Assembly: GCA_026261815.1 (NCBI GenBank)
Contig: JAMPIT010000539.1
Span: 4,294,501 to 4,358,500 of the forward strand
Source of the DNA: Monarcha castaneiventris obscurior
Lineage: Eukaryota; Chordata; Aves; Passeriformes; Monarchidae
Length of the DNA: 64,000 nucleotides
Direction: 5' to 3'
This document shows, piece after piece, positions 35,842 through 45,822 of this stretch. Made by a program: the position numbers and the translations under genes. Position 1 is the first letter of the stretch. The number at the start of each line of letters is the position of its first letter. A model generated the notes under the pieces. That model was not told the DNA's origin and searched no databases. It was given only the letters and a program-made list of their open reading frames with translations.

Positions 35842-38800
35842 CAGGACTGCAGAGCTGCATCCCGTGCTGCCCCTTGCCCTCACACAGAAGTCCCCTGGCT
35901 GGATGGGAGCACTGGTGGCCCAGGGTTGATCTCTGCCCTCCTCCAGTCCTGCAGAGGGCCAGTGACAGCAGCACAGCCCTCCTGCCATGAAAGTTGCTTT
36001 TCCCATGCACAGGAGGCCCCACGTGATGGTGCAGTTGTACTCATTCCATCTGTCATGTGTTCACCACCTCCTCCCTGCTTTCCAGCTGCCAGACATGTAC
36101 ACAGCAGTCATGGCTGGAGCTCTGCAGGAAGGCTCAGTACGACTTGTTCTGGTACTCATGGCACTGCCAGCAGACTGGTGCTGCCCTGACCATGCTGTTT
36201 GGTGTAAATATCTTGCTCAAGTGTCTGTGAGATGTCCTCAGTGTAGCTATACTTGTGTCCAACCTCATCTGCCTTTCTATAATTTTAAAGCCAATTTTTA
36301 AATCTGTTAAATTAAATGTTTTTTAAGTGCTTTTTTCTGTTGGTCTTGTTGAATCTTGTGTTAATGCCCTGTGGTCATGGGCCCCCGGGCAGGACCCTAC
36401 AGGCCCCTGGGCCGGGTGCCAGGCTGGTGCCAGTGCAGAGCAGTGCTTGGTCCCAGCCAGCCATGCTGGGTGACATCCCTGCCCAAAACCTGCCTGATGG
36501 AACCACCAGTCCTTGCACTGTCCCTTGGGACAGTGAGCCTGTGGGCCAGGAGCTGTGACTGTGGTGCTTCAAACCAGCTCCAGCCAGTGCTGCTGGTACC
36601 TAGGGGCCAGGACAGCAGCCTGTCCTGGCCCTGCCTTGCAGGCCCTGTGCTGGGAGGGATTGTGTCACCAGGTCCCAGAGCAGTGGATACAGTAAAGGCC
36701 TTGGAAATGATTCCTCCTGGAGGTGCCAGCAATGGCCTGCAGAGGAAGCCTGACCAGAAGCTGGGCTGCATCCACGTAAGAAGATGATGACTTTCCAGAT
36801 GTTGGTCTGCTCTAAATCAGACTTGACATTATTATCCAAGATAAACTAATTTAAGGCAGATGGACCGTGCTTGGTTTTGGCATCTCTCACTGTTTTTTGG
36901 CAGTGGTGCAGGGTCACTGCACGGTCAGCAGTGAGGGACCCTCAGCATCAGCTCTGCTTGGCCCCTGGGCTGGAGCTTTGAGCCCTGCCCCTGGGTTGTG
37001 CCTGCAGTGAAAGGGGCTGTGGCTTCTGCTCTGGCCCCAGGCCAGGCACTCACTGCCCCAGTGTCCTGGGCTGGGGTGCCCTGCCAGAGCCTCAGGCTCC
37101 AGCCCCTGGGCACAGGCAGCTCCTCAGGTGCTCCCAGCCCTCCTAGTCGGGCTGGTGCCTCTGTGTGCCATGCTGGTTTCACCACCCCACCTCATGGCTA
37201 TCGTCTGGCCAGGGGCAGCACATGGGTCCCTGCTGAGCCCTGAGCCTGTGGTTGTCTCCATGCACCCAGCTTTGGGTTCTGTTACCCAAGGCTAGGGGGC
37301 AATGGGCCTGTGACACAGCTGCAGCCGTCACCCCCTGGCCTGGCACTGCTGCAGCCTCCTGTGCATTTGTGCCTGTGTCCCCCATACACTTGTGCACATC
37401 CATGCCCACGTCTGTTTGTGGGTCTGTTTGTGCCCATGGGCACATCCATGCCTGGTTACAGGCCATCCCACTGAGCTCTGCCATCCCATCCTGGGCATCC
37501 ATTGGGACTGGCAGAGCTCTGGACATGGAACAGGGCTCTGGAAGCTCTGGACAGCTCCCACCATGGCAGCTCAGCAGGGAAAGCAGCTGTCTGGCAGCCA
37601 CCAGTCCGTGGTGGTGGGGTGGGCTGGGGAGTCAGTGCCACACAGCTGTGGGTGCAGCAGCCCTGTTCACCCCCAGGGCCTGGGCCCTGCATCCTGCCCT
37701 TGGCTACCAGCCTGTGGAGGCTGCCCCAGCTCTGCACACCTACTCTGGGGGGTCCTTGCCTCCCTCTCCATGCAGGCTAGCAGGGCTGCCAGGGATGGCA
37801 CCACATCTTCTGCTGGGCAGCACCTCTGCCTTTCCCAGGCCATGCTGGTGTGGCTGCACATCTTAGCACATCAGTTGATGGGTGAACACCATCAACACCC
37901 AGCCAGAGCCTCAGTGTGTGTTGTCTACACAAACCATCTGCTCCCACTGCTGTACCCAGTGCCCCAGCAGCCTGCTCTGATGGCAGCCCAGGGCTCCATC
38001 CTGCAGAGAAGGGCTGGGAGAGAAGCATGTTCCTGGTGAAGCCTGTCAGATGCTGACAGATGTTGTAGGGTGGGCTTCCCCTCCTGTACCAGTCTGGGAG
38101 GGGCCATTTTGTGGTTTGAGAAAATTAGCAAAAAGCAGAGCCTGGCTTTGCTGTTGAGAGGCCTGTGATAACCCACCCTTATGGGGAAGGAAGCACCCAG
38201 CCCCAGCACAGCTCCGTGCGGTTTGCCCTGACAGTTGGGGCATTTCCTCCCAAGGCTTGCTTTGTGATTTCCTTGTTGCTATTCCCTCTGGATTGAAAGG
38301 GCAGCTGGAGGGTGAGCAGCCAGGTGGTTGGGGTGGCATTGCAGTGGAGGCCTGGCTGTGCACTGGCTGGTGACAATGTGCTCTGGGGTCACGCCAGGGA
38401 GGCAGTGCTGGTGGGTTGGGGTGTTGAGAGTGCAGAGTGGGTGACTCTCAGCCTCCCTCCCCATCTGGCTCCACCACATCCCATGGCATTCATAACTTCA
38501 TATCCAGCTGCTTTTGGGGGACATGGGGCTTCCCTGGTGGAGCCTGTGGAGCACCTCTCTGGATATCAGCTCCTTGCCACCTCCAGGGGGGCTGCCAAGA
38601 GGCCATGAGTGTGGCCATGCAGGCTGGGGGCAGGATGGGGGCAGGATGGAGATGGGGGGCTGTGCTGCTGAGCCTTTGGAGGGAGAGCTGCAGCTGCAGA
38701 GCCTGCCCCTGCACTGCTCCCTGGCCAAAACAGGCCCTGGCAAGTGGAGATGTAGCAGCAGATTAAATTCTGATCCGCTTGGGAATTAAAATAGGCTGGC

Positions 38801-39316
38801 AAGTCTGCTCTGCTCTGTAACACCAAATACTTCAATGCGAGGAGTTAATGTGCCACATTCTTCCCTGTAACACCAGTGAGCACCGTCAGATCCCCTTTCC
38901 TGGTGGTGGAGCAGAGCTGTGCTGGCTGCTGCGTGGGACAAATCCATCTGCAGGGCCTGAGTCCTGGAATCCAGGGAATCGACTCAAGGCAGATGGAGTC
39001 ACTGGTGTAACAGGGCAAACTGATACCAGCTCCTGATATTTCTGCAGTAGCACTGGGTTGTGCTGTGAGCCCCCACAGTCCAGGAGAGCTCCAGAAGATC
39101 AAAGCTGGTGATGGGTGAGATTCTTATCACTCCTTTCTCACCTGGCTCCAGGCAGGCCCCAACCCTTCTGTTCTCTGTGGTGAGCTTAAACACACATGAC
39201 CCAGTAGCTGTGAGGAGCCTGTGTGCATCCAGTAATCCTCTTGGCCTTGAGCTGTGGCAGGCAGCCAGCTCCTCTAATCACACAGGCTTAACGCTTGCCT
39301 CGCTTTGCCTTTACAG
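35842..39316. other. intergenic region
   Basis: GC-rich sequence with many short CTG/CAG-biased open frames on both strands and no recognisable protein. An ATTAAA at about 36311 in a T-rich stretch could serve as an SLC7A3 poly(A) signal past the ERV, but this is speculative. Confidence 0.5.
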
Positions 39317-39323
39317 GTCTGGC

Positions 39324-39593
39324 ATGATGACTTGCTGCCAGGTGGTTGCTCTTTTGCTCTCTTTTCTTCCCGGTGCTGCAGCTGGTGCCCCGGTTCCTGC
39401 TCTTTTCCCCCAGTCCACACTGCAACTAGCCAAAGGGTGGCTCCTGTCACAGTCTGTCCTGGAGCTGACAACATGCTGTGACGATGCCTGCACCTGGCAG
39501 GATGTCACCCTGGTGCCTCAGAGGGGTACCTCTCATATGAGGCAGTTGTATCCCAATGGCCCCACACCCTCACTGGTGGAAGCGAGCCCGTGA
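39324..39593 (+). CDS. possible small secreted-protein ORF
   Basis: An 89-codon frame begins with a signal-peptide-like N terminus, MMTCCQVVALLLSFLPGAAA, followed by GAPVPALFPQ. It then has a TCCDDAC cluster and no further homology I can recognise. It starts 8 bases after a good acceptor (CTTTACAG at 39309-39316), and a perfect donor GTGAGT lies at 39589-39594, overlapping the stop codon. It could therefore be one exon of a longer gene. No convincing partner exon was found, and GC-rich avian sequence makes such frames by chance. Confidence 0.2.
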   Translation: MMTCCQVVALLLSFLPGAAAGAPVPALFPQSTLQLAKGWLLSQSVLELTTCCDDACTWQDVTLVPQRGTSHMRQLYPNGPTPSLVEASP

Positions 39594-40854
39594 GTGAGGG
39601 GTGCAGAGAGGGGATGGCAGAGGCAGCACAGGCAGTGCAAGTGGCACATTTATGGTGCAGCCATCAGTGTGGCCACTTCCTGCTGAACGACCCCTTCTCT
39701 GCCACCATCAGGATCTCTACAGGCTGCACAGGTGTGCTGGTTTCCCTAATTCATACACAACAGATTTATTTGCTAATCAGAGTTTTATGGCTGTTACATC
39801 CCCCTGTCCTCCTTAAGCTTTCCCATTTTCCTGCTGTGTTTACCCAGGCAATTATTCCATCTCTAATTCATATTCTCCACATAGGATCTCACACTGATGG
39901 AGCTTTGCGAGGCTGGATGGATGACTGCTTGTATTTTTCATTCTTAAGTCGATGTCCTGTTCCATTTCACTGCACCTCAGGGGCAGTCTGCATCACAGGC
40001 TGGTCAATGCTGTCATTGCTTAAACCCACTGAAGAATAAACATGCAGTTCCTTCAAGACCTGTGACAGCGATACGGGCACAGCAACCTGACTTGCAAAAC
40101 AAACAGGTAGGAGACATTTTGACAAACTAAATTTAACAGCCCACCTACCTCAATTATCAAGACTTCAGGGTACTGTGAGTGTTAAACTAATTGAACTGCC
40201 TGGTCTCCACATGAGTATGCAACAGTTTCTATCATCCTGGATGAGATAAGGCATGAAAAATCATGACACATTACTGGGCAGGGAGCAGCTGCTATTGTTT
40301 GCATAACACAAACCACATTTATGGACAGAGTTTAACTTGTTCAATGGAATTACTGGCCCCAGCTGAGAGGTTCTTGGGAACAGATCAAAAAGGGTTTACA
40401 TCTCTTCTGGTCTCTTGTTTGCACTTAAGAACAGGCTAAAGAGTGCCAGCCACACTCTTCTTAAAATAGGAACAGTTCTTGGTTCCTTCTTCTCTGAAGT
40501 GGCCACTGAGCATTTGTTATATTTTATAGGCTACTCCAATTGTGGGGCAGATGACAGGACAGGGAAAGTTCTTGAACTGCTGATGTGAAACCAAAGGACT
40601 GGTCTGACTCAGAGCAGCTGTATGCTTCATAAGCAACTCGTTACTGACATCAGCCATGAGCTACTGCACAGCAGGAGAGGAAAAGCCAGCACCAAGACAG
40701 AAGTGCAGAGAAACATGGGGAGACTTGTGCACCCTGCTAGTGTCCATCTCTGTGTTTGCAAGTGACAGCAGCTTTAAGACACCAACAGGAGCTTTGTGTC
40801 CCCCCCACCCCAGTTCATGTCATAGTGAAAGTGGTTCTGACACACAAACTCCAA
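39594..40854. other. intergenic region
   Basis: No gene recognised. An AATAAA lies near 40036 on the plus strand without an assigned transcript. Confidence 0.5.
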
Positions 40855-40935
40855 TTGGTGTGGGAATCACTGCTGGAGTTGACCTTGGCTGGATACCAGG
40901 TGCACACCAAGCCACTCGTGTCACTCTCCTCTTCA
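40855..40935 (-). mobile_element. ERVK LTR fragment (U5 part)
   Basis: GACCTTGGCTGGATACCAGG, then CACACCAAGC and CACTCTCCTC, parallel the same end of the ERVK LTR at 42.26-42.31 kb, in the same reverse orientation. It runs straight into a CR1 tail. It could be the far LTR of the 42-kb element or a separate piece. Confidence 0.6.
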
Positions 40936-41028
40936 GGGGTGTCCCTGCCCATTGCAGGGTGCTTGGAACTAGCTGGTCTTTAAGGTCCCTTCCAACCCAA
41001 CCCAACTCACTCTGTGATTCTGTGATTC
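40936..41028 (+). mobile_element. CR1 LINE 3' tail
   Basis: GTGTCCCTGCCCATTGCAGG, then CTTTAAGGTCCCTTCCAACC and the 8-bp terminal unit in two copies (TCTGTGATTCTGTGATTC) identify the extreme 3' end of a CR1. Confidence 0.9.
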
Positions 41029-41139
41029 GTCCAGGTTACTCAATGGAGAGGGTTCACAAGCTAACAATAACCTGGAAAATACACTTTCTGCAAAGCCTAG
41101 GAAAGCTAGAGTCTCCTCCTAGTTAGCTGATGGAGATAT

Positions 41140-42256
41140 AGTTGATCACGTCCATAGGCACGTTGACATCCATCTTATTTCATCCCCAAGAACTGAATAG
41201 CTGTTGGGCTTCCCTATCTTCCTGCTGACTTTGGGCCCTGTTATCCCAGCATTGGAGCAGCCAGCCAGGATTCCACATACCTGTAATCTTTCCAGGTCTC
41301 TAAATTCTGATGAGGTCAGACTGGGTGGTTTCCACTTCTTGTCTGAATTCCCTCACTCCTTCCTGCATTTTCTTTTCTGAAGGACCAGTTCTTGATTGAA
41401 CCCTTCTTCTCCCTCCTCCCTTAATAATAGATGGTAAGACCCAACGACTTCCATGTCCACTGGGTTTTTTTCACACCTAGAGCAATTGTAGTTGTTGTCT
41501 GGGTCCCTATGTCTACTATCCCCCCATAAGGAGGTTGTCCCCAGTCTCAGTCAAGTTAGTTACTCTCAGAGGTAGCTTGGGTCCCTGAGTTAACCACAGC
41601 CCTCTGGCAGCCCTGAACTGTGTCTCAGCAGGCACATGCCAAGCCCCAGTTCAGTGCCAGAAGCTGCTGGTTTTCACTGGGGTAGGCACCTTGTCAGTTG
41701 GCATGTCCGTTTGCCAGCCTTACTTGCCTGTTCAGGTGTAGTCCCAGGCTATGGGAGGTGATAACCAGCCCAGGCACTTGCCCAAATCCTTGCACACACT
41801 CTGCCACCCACGGACCAGCCGCCTCAGGGCACATTTCAGTATTGACTCGCCCAAAAATTGTCTTCTCTTACACCAGGATGACACCAGATTACACAGACCC
41901 CATGATATGCCAACAGTGTTAATTAGTAGCATTAAACAGCTCATGTAAGGGTGAGCAGGGACCTTGTGAGCAGGAACAATAAAGCCACCCACGTCAGGTG
42001 GGAGCGGAAAATGAGATCCTCTCTACAAGGCAGCTCCCCCAGCAGAGCAAGGTCATCAGTGCCAGGGCGAAGCACAGAGCCATGGTTTGTACCAACATGT
42101 TCCCAAAGCCCAGCAAAGTAAAGAGATAAGAAATACAGCCAACAAACTTTGACCTGACAGGAGCTGCCCAGTTAGTAACTACTATGGCTAAAGCACACTG
42201 AGCACAGAACTGCCACTGTCTCAGGCCCCACGCTGGGCACCAAACAGGAGCTGACC
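41140..42256 (-). mobile_element. ERVK internal remnant
   Basis: Minus-strand sequence downstream of the LTR at 42257-42798 and its primer-binding site. It reads as a retroviral leader with the start of a gag-like region, but only broken frames remain (for example 41732-41992 and 41994-42371). No pol or env was recognised, so most of the provirus is missing. The left boundary is approximate. Confidence 0.5.
42225..42242 (-). other. tRNA-Lys-type retroviral primer-binding site
   Basis: The reverse strand reads TGGTGCCCAGCGTGGGGC, near-identical to the Lys-type primer site TGGCGCCCAACGTGGGGC of betaretroviruses. It lies 14 bases after the LTR end. Confidence 0.75.
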
Positions 42257-42798
42257 TGTGGTGGGCTGACCCTGCCTGGACACCAGGTACCCACCAAGCT
42301 GCTCTCTCACTCCCCTCCTCAGTAGGAGTGGGCAGGCAGGAAGGAAGATGGGAATGGAATTTGTGGGCCAAGATAAAGACAGTTTAATAAAGCAAAAGCA
42401 AGGCTGCATGTGGAAGCAAAGGGAAACAAAATATTTATTCTCCACTTCCGACCAGCAGGAGATGTCCGGCCACTTCCTGGGAAGCAGGGCTTCAGTACAC
42501 GGAGCAGCTGCTCCAGAAGACAGATGTTGTAATAAGGAATGCCCCCCATCTCCTTTCTCTTAGCTATTATTGCTGAGCAGATGCCATATGGTCTGGAATA
42601 TCCCAAGATCTTGTCCCCGCCCCAGCCTGCTGGTGAGGTGGGAATGTTAAGAGACAGCCTTGAAGCTGTGGGAATGTTGTTCAGCAATAGCCAAAACACT
42701 GGTGTGTTATCATCACCCTCCTAGCTACCAATACAAAATACAGCTCTATGAGGGCTGCTAGGGGTAAAATTACCTTCATCTCAGCCAGACCCAACACA
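42257..42798 (-). mobile_element. ERVK LTR
   Basis: About 542 bp on the minus strand, starting TGTGTTGGGTCTGGCTGAGA and ending CCCACCACA. It contains GATAACACACCAGTGTTTTG, ATTCCAGACCATATG, AATAAATATTTTG, TTAAACTGTCTTTATCT and GAGGGGAGTGAGAGAGC, features of the common avian ERVK LTR. No target duplication can be checked, as the left side continues into viral sequence. Confidence 0.85.
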
Positions 42799-42802
42799 AC
42801 TG

Positions 42803-42808
42803 TTTATT
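42803..42808 (-). terminator. candidate poly(A) signal of the NCBP2-like gene
   Basis: Reverse-strand AATAAA about 640 bases after the stop codon. It lies five bases before the ERVK LTR start, so cleavage would fall inside the LTR edge. Confidence 0.45.
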
Positions 42809-43449
42809 TAAAAAAATTAACAGAAACTTTTAATAAAGTCACACCGAACAGCGAGGATCTGAAAAGCCAGGCAGCACTGGGGGCATCATAAAGAGAAATG
42901 CTCTGCAGGCCCTGACTGACCCAAGGGCTAGATGTGCAGACAAGCACCTCCAAGTGGATGATAAGACCTTATCCACTTCTCTCATTCAAACAGTGATACT
43001 GTTCATTAAGCAGGTGAGGTTGTAAATCAGAAATCTCTTGTGCATCCCCACTAGGTGCCCAGGCACCTGGAGGGCTCCAGTGGTGATAAGCTTTTAAAAA
43101 AAGTTCCATTTGAAAGCAACCACGGCTGCAGTTGCAGCTTGGAGGAAGCCACCTGCTTAAGTGCAACATGAAGAGTATGTCATAGCATAAGGTGTGTGTG
43201 GCATGCTGCATTTCCTCTTGCCCAGAAACCTACAGAGCTGTCCATTTTTTTCCCTTGTTGCCCTGCATCAGCACAGAACATCCTCTCTAGCTCAGAAAGA
43301 AGGGAGAATGAACACATGTATATCCACAGTCTAAGGAGGGTCACCTTTTGCTGGAACTTGGATCTGACTCCATACCCCAATCCCAAATGCGAGAACAGGG
43401 CTAGCTCTGGAAGGACAGAGCCATCTAGGAGCTAGGACCCACAAGGCAA

Positions 43450-45546
43450 TTAATAGATCGCAGGCTGGTGATTTGCCTTCTGCATCTGAATGATCTTGCC
43501 AAAGCCACCTCTTCCCACATCGTAGTCTGTCCGGTACTCATCTCGCACCTGGGGGACAGCAACAACACATGTATTAGTAATCTGCACTGCCTGTCTCCTC
43601 CTAGACCTCAGAATCATCATCCCCTCCTTGCTCAGTTGGTAGGGAACTGATGTTCAGATTAGATGCACTTCAACTCGTTTGAGATCTCTTCAACTAATCC
43701 ACCAAAAAGTGGTAATGGTGGTGAAAATGACAAATACGGATATATCTGATGGTTGAGATTTTTTCAGGTAAGAAGCAAAGAAGACCCCAAAATATTTTCA
43801 TTTAGCTTTTCAGTCCATCTTTCTGAATTGCCAGGCTTGGCCTCCAGAATATTTTATCCCATCCAAACCTCATCTTTGCCCTTGGGGAAACTGCTGTGTT
43901 ATGAGATTGGCCTGGCAGCCACAGTTTCCCTCTACTCAAATTCTGGATCATTTCAAGGGTACTAGCTTGGATTAGGGAACATTCTGCTTTTCTAGACAGA
44001 AATGGCCTGAAGTTCTATTTCCAGCTTTTAACACCAGGTATCAATTACTGAAACAACCTGGGCGCGACTAAACTTCATTATCAGGTCTTTACAGCCTGCG
44101 CGCTGCTCTCCATGAGACAAAACCCAGCAAATAAGCACAGAGCCTCACAGGATCAAATTCAGGGATGAACTGGCACTGCCTTTACCTGTCCTCCAGTCTT
44201 TCCTCTCCCATACTGGCGGCCCTCCTTGAACCCTGCGTCCCAGTCCGTGCGGATGATGCGGTCGTCCAGCCGCGTGCTGTTGATGAACCGCATGGCGTGC
44301 TCAGCATCTGCTCTCGTGTAGTACCTGAGGCACTCTCTAAGGACAACTAAGAGTGTTTTGTTGGGTACAGGGGGGAAAAAAAAAAAAAAAGGAACTATTG
44401 TATTTGGTAAGCAGAACTCCCCCCCCTCGTGCCTTCCAGCTTTTTCTACTCTGCCCGCTCTTCCCTACGGGATCAGAAATTGCACTCGTGTAAATCCAAG
44501 CTAAAAACGGCTAATGCTCAGAAAGGGTTCTGTACTTTAATGTTAGTACCTGCACAGACAAGACAGTGGAACAAAGACATGAAAGCCTTGCTAAGGGCAA
44601 GAAATCAGTAATATGCCTTTTTGTACTCTGTAAAACTTGACTGAAACAGAACAAAAGGAGCAGGCTTCACAGGAGAGCTTTGCACAGACAGCTCCTGGCA
44701 CAACCTGTATGAGCGTGTACCCTCTGCTTAAAAATGCCCCCATGGCTTATCCTGCTACTCCCTTCAGGTGTGCAGCTGAGGTGAGAAAGTAAACATGTGC
44801 TCTGGACATGGGAGACATCAGGCTGATGACTGTAACAGTTCTCATTTTGGCCCTAAAATTATTAAAGAAATTAATGAATTAAAGGGGCTCTCTGCCACCT
44901 CCAGAAAAGGACAGCTCTGGTGGCACTTGTCACGTGTGGCACCACTGTACAATCAGCCTCGGGATGTGGAGAGGAAGGTGCAAGGATGGACGGGATGTAC
45001 CCGGTAGGAAGCACTTGGCTGTCACCTTTCCAGCAGCAGCACAGACACACTTCCTGTGCAGAACTACAGGTGCCAAGCACACGCGTGCTGACAGAAGGGA
45101 ATCAGAAAGGATACTCTACAAAGCAGAAGCCACAGGGGGTTTTCTTGATCTTGTCCAGACCCATGACAATCCTCTTGACATCCCCGCACTTGGAGAAGAG
45201 CTCCTGGATCTGCTCCTCGGTGGTGTAGAAGGACAGATTGCCAACATACAGCGTGGAGGAGATCTTCAGCGATTTCTCCTGCAGCTGCCTGCTGCCCTGC
45301 GGGCACAGAGGCGCAGGCCGCGGGGTCAGCGCGCTCGCCGTGCCGCTCCCACCGCCCCGTGCCCTCCCGCTGCCCGGCGCCTCGCACGGCCTTGCCCCGG
45401 CCCCGGCCTCAGCCCTCCCCGCCCCGGCCGGGCCCCGCCACCCGCCGCGCGGGGCGCACCCGGAAGTGCTGGTCGCGGTACTGGCTGATCTCGCAGTACG
45501 AGTCGCTGTTGAGGCCGCTCAGCGTGGTGTGCAGCAGCCCCGACAT
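43450..45546 (-). CDS. NCBP2L: nuclear cap-binding protein subunit 2-like (CBP20-like)
   Basis: Four minus-strand exons, 45546-45460, 45296-45115, 44324-44186 and 43548-43450, give 168 aa in phase (human NCBP2 is 156). CBP20 binds the m7G cap of nascent RNA as a dimer with CBP80, guiding splicing and export. One RRM is present: RNP2 LYVGNLSF at residues 45-52 and RNP1 GFCFVEYY at 85-92. The cap-contacting stretch [20 protein letters not shown] is intact at 112-131, as are the aromatic residues of SQYRDQHF. Odd points: residues 30-41 ([12 protein letters not shown]) differ from the usual linker, and the tail ends [15 protein letters not shown] instead of a short Gln-rich end. Human NCBP2 lies on another chromosome (3q29), so a diverged NCBP2-like paralogue seems likely; the symbol is tentative. 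It is head-to-head with TEX11. Confidence 0.9.
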
Positions 45547-45822
45547 GGCCCCGCTCCCGGGCCCCGCTCCCGGGCCCCGCCGCCGGGATCCTTCCAGAAG
45601 CGCCGCGCACCGGACGCGCCGAGCGCCGCGCGACGGAGGGAGGCCGCGCCGCCGCGCCGCGCGATTGGCCAGGCCGGCTGTCACTCGGGATGGAGGGGCG
45701 GGGCGGGACCGCCGGGCAGCCAATCGGCGGCGCGGGAGCCCGCCGGGAGCGCTGCGTGCGGGCGCGGGCAGGGTGCGCGGCGCGCATGCGCAGTGTGGGG
45801 CGGGCGCTCCCTGTGAGGGGCT
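45547..45822. promoter_or_regulatory. divergent promoter of NCBP2-like gene and TEX11
   Basis: Only 276 bp separate the two start codons. The stretch is CpG-rich and holds two CCAAT boxes in opposite orientations (ATTGG at 45664-45668, CCAAT at 45720-45724). It also holds a perfect NRF1 palindrome CGCGCATGCGCA at 45781-45792, 31 bp before the TEX11 ATG. It has no TATA box. Confidence 0.75.

Noticed and set aside
37252..38039. Overlapping plus-strand ORFs of 204 and 215 codons between SLC7A3 and the NCBP2-like gene
   Set aside because: Trp/Cys/His-rich translations in several overlapping frames, as expected from CTG/CAG-biased noncoding DNA.
41994..42371. 125-codon minus-strand ORF with a hydrophobic end
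   Set aside because: It spans the ERVK LTR end, primer-binding site and leader, so it is not a gene of its own.
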